From Thermocladium sp049965935 (lineage in GTDB: Archaea > Thermoproteota > Thermoprotei > Thermoproteales > Thermocladiaceae), in the NCBI GenBank assembly GCA_049965935.1, contig JBMFVP010000075.1, forward strand, positions 1 through 6,016: a stretch of 6,016 bases of DNA, read 5' to 3'. This document shows positions 1 to 5,506 of the stretch, in pieces (positions within the stretch are counted from its first letter, which is position 1; each line of letters begins with the position of its first letter). A model generated the notes under the pieces. It was given only the letters and a program-made list of their open reading frames with translations. It searched no databases and was not told the DNA's origin. A program made the position numbers and the translations under genes.

Positions 1-606
1 GTGCCTTAGGGGGAGCTCCACGAGTTCCCTTATCTTCTGCTTAGCCTCCTCCAAATCCCCAATATCCTCCCAAGTAACTCTTGATACCGATATTTCCGCC
101 TCCTTCACGGGCTCCTCCCTAACGGTCACTTCAGTATCGACTCCAACATATGCGGCTGGACCAGGCGTGACCTGTGTAACCATGAACCTCAACGCGCCAG
201 TGTAATATGGGACTTCAAATGCAGCCCCTTTCCACACCGCCCTTCCAAGCAGATATGCACGCTTCAAATAATCCGCGTCAATCCTTATGGCTTCACCCAC
301 GGGCGCCATCATTACTTTCTGGGCAGGCTTTAGGTTAGCCTTTCTGACCTTAACGGCATCCCCTATGCTCAATCCAAGATTTTGTCTCAATAATCCATCC
401 ATTCTTATTATATCTTTGTCATCATCATCACTATAGGCGGGCCATACTTGTGCATAAACAGTTCTCTTATTTGCCATTATCTCAATATAATCCCCAGGCT
501 CTAACTCAAGCGCTCTCATGTATTTATTTGCCATTCTAACTATTCCACGCCCAACATCCCTACTCCTCGCCTCTGCGATTCTTAATGTAGCAGAATTCTC
601 GCTCAT
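1..606 (-). CDS. Cdc48/VCP-like AAA+ ATPase, N-terminal part (cut by window edge)
   Basis: This is the first 202 codons of a minus-strand gene that runs off the left edge in frame. The family is the hexameric AAA+ unfoldase Cdc48/p97/VAT, which pulls apart folded proteins, in archaea probably ahead of the proteasome. Residues 1-90 fit the double-psi barrel N-subdomain (ARSRDVGRGIVRM, then LELEPGDYIEIMANKR and LSIGDAVKVRKA). Residues 91-175 fit the second N-subdomain. VTWEDIGDLEEAKQKIRELV, close to the window edge, is the standard entry to the first ATPase domain, followed by ELPLRH; the family usually has DIGGL here, so the second glycine is Asp. Walker motifs lie outside the window. The start is the ATG at 604-606, about 26 bp downstream of a TATA box, so the mRNA is probably leaderless. 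Family assignment is secure. Two ATPase domains are expected but cannot be seen. Confidence 0.93.
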   Translation of the reverse strand, partial: MSENSATLRIAEARSRDVGRGIVRMANKYMRALELEPGDYIEIMANKRTVYAQVWPAYSDDDDKDIIRMDGLLRQNLGLSIGDAVKVRKANLKPAQKVMMAPVGEAIRIDADYLKRAYLLGRAVWKGAAFEVPYYTGALRFMVTQVTPGPAAYVGVDTEVTVREEPVKEAEISVSRVTWEDIGDLEEAKQKIRELVELPLRH

Positions 607-894
607 GTATGGTTTATTCCAAGAGAGTTATTTAAACTTACCTTTATACAATAAGCCAGTCTAATTTGTGGACATGATATTAAGAGGATTTAAGGCCTTT
701 AGCTAGGCTTGAATTGTGGAGGCTCCTCTATGACCCACGTCTCCATAATACATGAAACATTTATAGGAACCAGCTCAATAATCAACAAAGCAACAAACAC
801 GTTCATGCAATGCTCATATATTCATGTCCCTCTTATAGCCCTTCTCAAAAGTTAATGCCCTCGTGTTCTTGGATCCGTAATGGTAAGTAATGTA
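607..894. other. Spacer between the methyltransferase and the Cdc48-like gene, no supported gene
   Basis: Only the Cdc48 promoter at its left end is supported. I found no tRNA arms, no C/D boxes with proper spacing and no stem ending in a T-run. On the minus strand a 35-codon frame starts at ATG 806 and ends at 699, but it has no ribosome binding site or convincing promoter. The methyltransferase frame continues past its TAA for 26 sense codons, then has TGA (814-816), TGA (775-777) and TAG (703-705). It could be a decayed C-terminal extension or chance. TATA-like CATTTATAGG near 767-776 has no clear gene behind it. Confidence 0.6.
628..636 (-). promoter_or_regulatory. TATA box of the Cdc48-like gene
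   Basis: TTTAAATAA on the minus strand is centred about 26 bp before the ATG at 606, the normal archaeal TATA-to-start distance. Transcription should therefore begin at or within a few bases of the start codon. The preceding purine-rich GGTAAG could act as the TFB recognition element. A second weaker TATA-like stretch (TATAAAGG, about 642-649) lies just upstream. Confidence 0.7.
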
Positions 895-1632
895 TTATGA
901 ATCGCATTTGTCTCCGGCCTTGGTTAGGGCTATTATGACTCTACTGAATGCATCATTGATATATTGAACTCCATATGCATATAAGTCTAGGTCGGTCTCC
1001 ATTAATGCATCTTCCACGTACTCGCTTAGATATGAGGGGTAAACAAATGATAATCGACCACAACGCTTTAATGTGCTTGATGCCTCAAATAGGAATTGGC
1101 GATAAATATGATCCAGTCTCGAATTAACTGTGTGAAGCCTATTAAATGGTGGGTCGGTCACTATTGCATTAAGCGAACCTTGTCTAATGGGCAATAACGT
1201 AGCGTCGCCTCGAGCGTCAATAAAATCGCTACTTATATCAATAGATACCACATTCACGCCCAAGCGCTTTGCTACTAGGCTAATGGTGCCTATGCCGGAG
1301 AATGGGTCTAAAACAGCGTCATCCTTAACCACGCCGGTCAAGTTAAGCATCAGCATCGCTATATCCGTGTCTAGGTGCGGCTTTCCCGGGTCATTCAATA
1401 ATTGCCTTTGTCTTCTATAGATTTTGATGCCGTAATCATCAGTGACTTCCCGGATCAGGACTAAGCGTGAAAAAACTGTAATTGCTTTAGTTAAGTCATC
1501 TATATCTATTAGTGCTTCGTATCCCATAACTTTCATTACAATAATGTTTATCCCCATGCTGTGCGATACCGAGAGTAATTCCTTTACTGGTAAATCTTCT
1601 CCAACCATGTTCCTGAACCTCAGCTTTAGCAC
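895..1632 (-). CDS. Trm11/TrmG10-like guanine-N2 methyltransferase lacking THUMP
   Basis: Class I S-adenosylmethionine-dependent methyltransferase of the COG1041-type group, whose archaeal members dimethylate guanosine 10 of tRNA. Counting from GTG 1632, motif I is DPFSGIG at about residues 109-115 (SAM binding). The catalytic motif IV is TDPPF at about 159-163, where the N2-guanine methylases have D/N-P-P-Y/F. Relatives are about 330 residues with a ferredoxin-like domain and a THUMP domain ahead of the catalytic part. Here only about 75 residues precede RRQRQLLNDPG, so THUMP is missing. The frame is open to a TTG at 1671 (258 residues), but the minus-strand TATA-like CTTTTTATC at 1654-1662 sits 26 bp before GTG 1632, which I prefer (245 residues). 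The product could be a different RNA or DNA amino-methylase; enzyme class is sure, substrate is not. Confidence 0.82.
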   Translation of the reverse strand: MLKLRFRNMVGEDLPVKELLSVSHSMGINIIVMKVMGYEALIDIDDLTKAITVFSRLVLIREVTDDYGIKIYRRQRQLLNDPGKPHLDTDIAMLMLNLTGVVKDDAVLDPFSGIGTISLVAKRLGVNVVSIDISSDFIDARGDATLLPIRQGSLNAIVTDPPFNRLHTVNSRLDHIYRQFLFEASSTLKRCGRLSFVYPSYLSEYVEDALMETDLDLYAYGVQYINDAFSRVIIALTKAGDKCDS

Positions 1633-1653
1633 AATTAATGGGGAATTCAGCGT

Positions 1654-1662
1654 GATAAAAAG
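1654..1662 (-). promoter_or_regulatory. Probable TATA box of the methyltransferase gene
   Basis: CTTTTTATC on the minus strand is centred about 26 bp upstream of GTG 1632. This supports a leaderless transcript starting there and argues against the upstream TTG start at 1671, which would place the promoter inside the coding sequence. Confidence 0.5.
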
Positions 1663-1670
1663 GATTGGCA

Positions 1671-1691
1671 ACCCCCCTCTCTAAAGGGGGT
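1671..1691. repeat. C-run/G-run inverted repeat in the divergent promoter region
   Basis: CCCCCT (1673-1678) is the reverse complement of AGGGGG (1685-1690), with a 6-base spacer. A shifted register pairs ACCCCC with GGGGGT. It lies just upstream of the methyltransferase TATA box and about 40 bp upstream of the mutase-subunit TATA box, so a regulator bound here could touch both genes. There is no T-run next to it, so a terminator is unlikely. Confidence 0.5.
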
Positions 1692-1727
1692 GCTTGTCAT
1701 TCCTTGTGGATGGGAATAGGTCAGAAG

Positions 1728-1738
1728 AAATAAAAAAG
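1728..1738 (+). promoter_or_regulatory. TATA box of the methylmalonyl-CoA mutase-subunit operon
   Basis: AAATAAAAAAG is centred about 26 bp before the ATG at 1759, so the operon transcript is probably leaderless. No ribosome binding site precedes that ATG, in agreement with this. Confidence 0.65.
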
Positions 1739-1754
1739 CTCTATGCTTATAGAG
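1739..1754 (+). promoter_or_regulatory. Palindrome between TATA box and start codon, candidate operator
   Basis: CTCTAT, a 4-base spacer GCTT, then ATAGAG form a perfect 6-bp inverted repeat. It fills the gap between the TATA box (1728-1738) and the predicted transcription start at about 1759. A protein bound here would block assembly or passage of RNA polymerase, as archaeal repressors often do. Function is inferred from position and symmetry only. Confidence 0.4.
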
Positions 1755-1758
1755 TCAT

Positions 1759-2157
1759 ATGCGTAGGATAAAGGTGATAATTGCTAAACTGGGATTAGAT
1801 GGTCATGATAGGGGGGCCAAGGTAATAGCCCGGGCCTTGGCTGAGGCTGGGATGGATGTCGTGTATACAGGCATGAGGCAAACTCCCAGCCAGATAATAG
1901 AGACAGCCATCCAAGAGGATGCGGACGTAATTGGGGTTAGCATACTTTCGGGCTCGCATTTAGAGCTAGTGGGCGAATTAATGGGGGAGATGATGAGGAG
2001 GGGCGTTGATGTACCGGTAATGGTTGGCGGCATAATACCGCCCGAGGATGAGGATGCATTGAAGCGAATGGGTGTAGCTGAAGTATTTGGGCCGGGCACG
2101 CCCTTATCCATTATAGTGGAGAAAGTTAAGTCGCTTGCCATGGTGAAGAGAGCGTGA
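1759..2157 (+). CDS. Methylmalonyl-CoA mutase, cobalamin-binding (small) subunit
   Basis: A 132-residue stand-alone B12-binding domain. In archaea methylmalonyl-CoA mutase is often split, and this chain carries adenosylcobalamin while a large TIM-barrel subunit binds the CoA ester; together they interconvert (R)-methylmalonyl-CoA and succinyl-CoA. The diagnostic DxHxxG motif is DGHDRG at residues 14-19, with His16 as the lower cobalt ligand. It is followed by SIL at 61-63 (the SxL motif) and VGG at 89-91, then GVAEVFGPGT. Length and order match the family's C-terminal module with nothing missing. The gene starts at ATG 1759 behind a TATA box and overlaps the next gene by one base (TGATG), so the two are one operon with the MeaB-epimerase fusion. 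The large subunit must be encoded elsewhere. Glutamate mutase or isobutyryl-CoA mutase subunits share the fold, but the MeaB and epimerase partner points to methylmalonyl-CoA. Confidence 0.95.
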   Translation: MRRIKVIIAKLGLDGHDRGAKVIARALAEAGMDVVYTGMRQTPSQIIETAIQEDADVIGVSILSGSHLELVGELMGEMMRRGVDVPVMVGGIIPPEDEDALKRMGVAEVFGPGTPLSIIVEKVKSLAMVKRA

Positions 2158-3431
2158 TGGAGGAAGCAATGAAATGGAATAAGCAAGCCATATCTAAATT
2201 AATATCATTAATAGAAGACGGCAAGGAACTAAATTATAAGCCAATTCGGAGGAGCAAGGTAATAGGAATAACTGGTCCACCGGGAGCCGGCAAAAGCACG
2301 CTGATATACTCCATTATGAAGATCTTGCCCTCGAATCTAAAGTTGGCCGCCTTAACCATAGATCCAACGAGTCCCTTTAGCGGTGGATCATTTATGGGCA
2401 ATAGGATACGCATGCAGGATCTCTCGGATCGCCCCAATATATACATACGGAGCTTAGCAACACATGGAAGCAGGGGCGGCTTATCATATGAAGCGATATC
2501 CACTGTGAATCTATTGGAGTATCTAGGCGCGGATTATATATTCCTTGAAACCGTGGGCGCGGGTCAAGTTGATACTGATGTGAGAAAAATAGTTGATACC
2601 GTGATAGTGCTTGTGCCTCCCCTTGCTGGAGACGAAATACAGGCACTGAAGATGGGGTTAATGGAGATAGGCGACATATATGTGGCGAGCAAGGCTGATT
2701 CACCGGAGTCAGATAAGGTTCTTCTTGATATAGAATCAATGCTTAGGATAGCCACGGTGGGTTCATGGAGACCCCGGGCAATTAAGGTTTCTCCATTATA
2801 TGGGCAAGGCATACATGAGCTAATAAGCATTATTGAGGAGCACCATGATTATTTGGCAAATCATGGATTACTTAACAATATATTAAGCAATAGGCTTGAA
2901 CTATTGATGAGGCTCCATGCACAAAAAATCCTTGATGGCATCATCGACTCCAGTAATTTGCTGCAAGACGTCAGGCAAGGCATTATTAGCCCTAGGAATG
3001 CCGCTCAACTACTAATGGGGCTTGCGAATCCCCGTTTAGATCATGTAGCGGTCGCGGTCAAGGATCCCGACTCCCTTGTAAATAGATTAGAGGCTATGGG
3101 TTTACAGAAACTTGGAGAGGAACTTATCGAGGAGCAAGGGGTCAAGGTTATAATGCTGGGATTATCCAATACCAGGATAGAGGTCTTGATTCCATTAAGC
3201 AATGATAATTCCATTGCCCGTTTTATAGAGAAGAGGGGAGGGATTCATCATTTAGCTATACTAATAGATGACTTGGATAAATTCAAGGGAACCGCCTCCG
3301 CCATTGGGTTAGAGTTGCTTTCCGCCTCAGAGAAAGGGGCCGAAGGCTCTAGGGTTGCCTTCATTAGCCCCAAAAGCCTTGGCGGCATATTGCTTGAGGT
3401 GGTGGAGAAGAATGATGAGCACAAAATTTAA
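2157..3431 (+). CDS. Fusion of MeaB/ArgK-type GTPase and methylmalonyl-CoA epimerase
   Basis: Residue numbers count from an in-frame GTG at 2154. Residues 1-290 are a full MeaB/ArgK G3E GTPase, which loads and protects cobalamin in methylmalonyl-CoA mutase: Walker A GPPGAGKST (41-49), IDPTSPFSGGSFMG (69-82), ETVGAGQ (132-138), SKAD (179-182) as the guanine-specificity motif, then the helical dimerisation arm ending SPRNAAQLLMGL. SKAD replaces the usual NKxD. Residues 294-420 are a VOC-fold methylmalonyl-CoA epimerase, interconverting the S and R isomers. All four metal ligands are present when aligned to the Propionibacterium enzyme: His297, Glu343 (Gln there), His366 and Glu415. No stop or frameshift separates the halves, and the linker is only a few residues. 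Starts possible are ATG 2157, overlapping the upstream stop as TGATG, or ATG 2169, which has GGAGG at 2159-2163. Both domain calls are secure. Confidence 0.95.
   Translation: MEEAMKWNKQAISKLISLIEDGKELNYKPIRRSKVIGITGPPGAGKSTLIYSIMKILPSNLKLAALTIDPTSPFSGGSFMGNRIRMQDLSDRPNIYIRSLATHGSRGGLSYEAISTVNLLEYLGADYIFLETVGAGQVDTDVRKIVDTVIVLVPPLAGDEIQALKMGLMEIGDIYVASKADSPESDKVLLDIESMLRIATVGSWRPRAIKVSPLYGQGIHELISIIEEHHDYLANHGLLNNILSNRLELLMRLHAQKILDGIIDSSNLLQDVRQGIISPRNAAQLLMGLANPRLDHVAVAVKDPDSLVNRLEAMGLQKLGEELIEEQGVKVIMLGLSNTRIEVLIPLSNDNSIARFIEKRGGIHHLAILIDDLDKFKGTASAIGLELLSASEKGAEGSRVAFISPKSLGGILLEVVEKNDEHKI
2159..2163 (+). promoter_or_regulatory. Ribosome binding site that may set the start at ATG 2169
   Basis: GGAGG lies 5 bases before ATG 2169, an ideal archaeal Shine-Dalgarno position. 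The alternative GGTGA at 2142-2146 is 10 bases before ATG 2157. If the first site is the one used, the protein starts MKWNKQAI and the two genes do not overlap. Confidence 0.4.
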
Positions 3432-3433
3432 AA
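3423..3433 (+). promoter_or_regulatory. Probable TATA box of the eL19-uL18 operon
   Basis: AAATTTAAAAT overlaps the stop codon of the MeaB-epimerase gene (3429-3431). Its centre is about 30 bp before ATG 3459, which would start transcription around 3454. That leaves little room for the GGTGA at 3447-3451 in the primary transcript. The ribosomal genes may therefore be read both from this promoter (leaderless) and from the upstream operon (using GGTGA). Confidence 0.5.
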
Positions 3434-3446
3434 TGGCGAAAGATAC

Positions 3447-3451
3447 GGTGA
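3447..3451 (+). promoter_or_regulatory. Ribosome binding site of eL19
   Basis: GGTGA, complementary to the 3' end of archaeal 16S rRNA, ends 7 bases before ATG 3459 and supports that start. Confidence 0.6.
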
Positions 3452-3458
3452 GACCGCA

Positions 3459-3911
3459 ATGGTTTCGCAAGCAAAGAAATTGATAGGTAGAGCATTGGGA
3501 GTTGCTTCGTCCCGTGTAAAGGTGTCCCCTGATGCTGCTGATAGATTGGCTGAGATAGCTACTAGGTCTGATGCTAGGTCGCTGCTTAAAGAGGGTGTGG
3601 TCATGATCGAGCCTAAGAAGGGCAATAGCAGGGGTCGTTGGAGGCTCTTACATGAGAAAAAGAAGAAGGGTCGAAGAAGAGGGCAAGGCACGAGGAGAGG
3701 CCCTAAGTCGGCTAGAGTTAATGAGGAGAGGCAATGGGTGAATAAGGTGAGGAATATGAGGCGGTTCCTAAATTACTTGAAGCATAAAGGAACAATTGAT
3801 CCCAAGACTTGGCGTAGACTTTACCTGATGGTTAAGGGCGGATACTTTGACTCATTGGCTAGTCTTAGGGCTTATATGATTCAAAATCATATAATTGAGG
3901 GATCTAGGTGA
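3459..3911 (+). CDS. rpl19e: Large-subunit ribosomal protein eL19 (L19e)
   Basis: A 150-residue, very basic protein found only in archaea and eukaryotes; it binds 23S rRNA and reaches toward the small subunit. The N-terminal globular part includes GVASSRVKVSPDA, RSDARSLLKEGVV and EPKKGNSRGRWR. The central extension is lysine/arginine rich (HEKKKKGRRRGQGTRRG, then PKSARVNEERQWVNKVRNMR). The C-terminal helices include LKHKGTIDPKTWRRLYLMVK and GGYFDSLASLRAYM. Length matches the archaeal family. It is followed directly by uL18, as in the archaeal spc ribosomal cluster. However, the gene before it is the MeaB-epimerase fusion rather than eL32, so the cluster is broken on this side. Confidence 0.97.
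   Translation: MVSQAKKLIGRALGVASSRVKVSPDAADRLAEIATRSDARSLLKEGVVMIEPKKGNSRGRWRLLHEKKKKGRRRGQGTRRGPKSARVNEERQWVNKVRNMRRFLNYLKHKGTIDPKTWRRLYLMVKGGYFDSLASLRAYMIQNHIIEGSR
3907..3911 (+). promoter_or_regulatory. Ribosome binding site that sets the uL18 start
   Basis: GGTGA overlaps the eL19 stop codon (3909-3911) and ends 5 bases before ATG 3917. This favours ATG 3917 over the in-frame GTG at 3908, which is itself part of the ribosome binding site, and implies translational coupling to eL19. Confidence 0.65.
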
Positions 3912-3916
3912 TCGGC

Positions 3917-4528
3917 ATGGCCAGCGGAGGTATATATAAGGTTAAGTTCAGGAGAAGAAGGGAGGGAAAGACTAATTACAAGAAGAGGGCAATAATGGTG
4001 ATAAGCGGCAAGAATAGGTTAGTGGTTAGGCGAACAAACAATTACATAATAGCCCAGATAATGCAAGCTAGGCCGGAGGGCGACGTAACATTAGTATCTG
4101 CAACAAGTAAGGAATTGAGAAAGTTTGGATGGAAAGGGGGACTAAAGAATTTGCCGGCCGCCTACTTAACTGGCCTCCTATTAGGGAAAAGGGCTGTTAC
4201 TAAGGGAATAGAGATGGCTGTGCTTGATGTTGGCCTTCACGTGCCAATTGCGGGTTCCCGCATATTTGCTGTAGCGAAGGGCGCTATTGAGGCTAATATG
4301 GATATTCCGCAAAGCGAGGATTCATTTCCAGACCCCGAGCGATTGAGCGGTAAGCATGTGGCTGATTACGCTGCTCAATTGGCGAGTAATGAAGAGGAAT
4401 TAAAGAGGAGATTCTCCAGGTACTTTAGGGATGGCTTAAACCCAAGCGATATAGTCAATAATTTTGAGGAGGTTAAGAAGAAAATAGAGGAGTCAATAAA
4501 GTCATCAGCCGCGGAGGCGGAGGCTTAG
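3917..4528 (+). CDS. rpl18: Large-subunit ribosomal protein uL18 (L18p/L5e type)
   Basis: A 203-residue archaeal uL18, which carries 5S rRNA into the central protuberance of the 50S subunit. The N-terminus MASGGIYKVKFRRRREGKTN is the family signature. It continues with KRAIMVISGKNRLVVRRTNN, the TGLLLGKRA helix, and EMAVLDVGLHVPIAGSRIFA. VLDVGLHVPIAGSRIFAVAK and GAIEANMDIPQSEDSFPDPE cover the typical archaeal C-terminal half, with an acidic AEAEA tail. I start it at ATG 3917 because GGTGA precedes it and relatives begin at this Met. It is coupled to eL19. uS5 would normally follow; instead the next gene is a convergent dehydrogenase whose stop codon overlaps this one. Confidence 0.96.
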   Translation: MASGGIYKVKFRRRREGKTNYKKRAIMVISGKNRLVVRRTNNYIIAQIMQARPEGDVTLVSATSKELRKFGWKGGLKNLPAAYLTGLLLGKRAVTKGIEMAVLDVGLHVPIAGSRIFAVAKGAIEANMDIPQSEDSFPDPERLSGKHVADYAAQLASNEEELKRRFSRYFRDGLNPSDIVNNFEEVKKKIEESIKSSAAEAEA

Positions 4529-5466
4529 GGAATTAGAACCGCCTTCCCAAGTATCTTCTTGTTCACCACGTCATTAATTGCCTCATTCACTTGCTTAAGA
4601 TTATATGTTGTAAATAAGGTATTTATAGATCCCTCATGTATTAACTTAATCGCATCCAGTACCTCGGATTTAGTGTATGCGGCCGATCCAATAATTCGTT
4701 GTTCCCTCATTATGGTTAATGCCGGTCGCTTGAGTAGCATTCCTTGTCCCTCAACATTACCTATGAGCACTAGGGTTCCCTCTTTCCTTAGGCTGCGTAA
4801 CGATTCATTAATTGTTGGTGCACCCACATTCTCGTACACAATATCAACGTAATTATCATATCTCTGACCCTCCAATACCACCTCATCCACATATTTCTCT
4901 ATTATTGGCTTTTTTTGCTCGGAAGTAATTGCTACTACCTTTGCCCCGAGCATTTTCAAGTATTGAATCATATGGATCCCAACGCTTCCCCCTGCTCCAG
5001 TCACCATAACCTTTAATCCACGTGGATCTGCTAACTTAGTTGCATGTATTGCAGTCGCTAATGGGCAAGTAGCTGCCGCATATTTCTCGAATTGATCATC
5101 CGGCAGCTTGAATATATTTTGTTCCGGCACCGAAACTGCCTCGGCATACCCACCGAATCTCTTTTCTCCTAGAAACATCAACTCATCGCATAAATTCTCT
5201 TTTCCGCTCCTACAATAAGTGCACCTACCGCATGTTATGGCGCCGAAAACGCCAACGGGTTCCCCATCGAGTTCGCCGAAAACCTCATGCCCCAGCACTA
5301 GGGGTGGACTTAATTTGAACCCACCACGCCAAATTACTATGTCTCTACCACAGATACCGCTAGCCCTTACCCTCACTATTGTTTCCCCGGGTCCCGGATT
5401 TAGATCAACATACTCTAATGATAGTGGTTTATTAAATTCATGAAGAACAGCAGCTAATACCTTCAT
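4525..5466 (-). CDS. Zinc-dependent medium-chain alcohol dehydrogenase-family oxidoreductase
   Basis: A 313-residue MDR-family NAD(P)H-dependent enzyme, cytosolic. Cys39, His60-Glu61 (GHE) and Cys134 are the likely catalytic-zinc ligands. Cys79, Cys82, Cys85 and Cys93 (CGRCTYCRSGKENLC) form the four-Cys structural-zinc lobe. VTGAGGSVGIHMIQ (155-168) is the Rossmann nucleotide loop. The second strand ends VVAITSEQKK with Ser rather than the Asp that favours NADH, so NADPH use is possible. The stretch between GHE and the first structural Cys is about 10 residues shorter than usual, which explains the small size. The second half (INESLRSLRKEGTLVLIGNV, MREQRIIGSAAYTKSEVLDA) resembles my memory of Sulfolobales acryloyl-CoA reductase, but substrate cannot be read from sequence. 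Start: ATG 5466, 25 bp behind a TATA box; GTG 5469 is in frame just before it. Confidence 0.92.
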   Translation of the reverse strand: MKVLAAVLHEFNKPLSLEYVDLNPGPGETIVRVRASGICGRDIVIWRGGFKLSPPLVLGHEVFGELDGEPVGVFGAITCGRCTYCRSGKENLCDELMFLGEKRFGGYAEAVSVPEQNIFKLPDDQFEKYAAATCPLATAIHATKLADPRGLKVMVTGAGGSVGIHMIQYLKMLGAKVVAITSEQKKPIIEKYVDEVVLEGQRYDNYVDIVYENVGAPTINESLRSLRKEGTLVLIGNVEGQGMLLKRPALTIMREQRIIGSAAYTKSEVLDAIKLIHEGSINTLFTTYNLKQVNEAINDVVNKKILGKAVLIP

Positions 5467-5487
5467 CACTGCAATTCCTGCTTCCCC

Positions 5488-5495
5488 TTATTAAA
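5488..5495 (-). promoter_or_regulatory. TATA box of the dehydrogenase gene
   Basis: TTTAATAA on the minus strand is centred 25 bp before ATG 5466, predicting a leaderless mRNA. It begins only 11 bases after the end of the RNase P RNA helix P1, so the two transcription units almost touch. Confidence 0.65.
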
Positions 5496-5506
5496 GTATT
5501 TTGGCC

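Noticed and set aside
699..806. Minus-strand 35-codon open frame starting with a hydrophobic stretch (MNVFVALLIIELVP)
   Set aside because: No ribosome binding site, no clear TATA box at leaderless distance and no recognisable relative; such length is expected by chance.
1187..1684. Plus-strand open frames opposite the methyltransferase
   Set aside because: They are antisense shadows of a gene with clear SAM-binding and catalytic motifs, and have low-complexity Ser/Thr/Ile-rich translations.
2392..2830. Minus-strand open frames inside the MeaB-epimerase gene
   Set aside because: They overlap the strongly conserved GTPase coding sequence in the other strand and show no domain.
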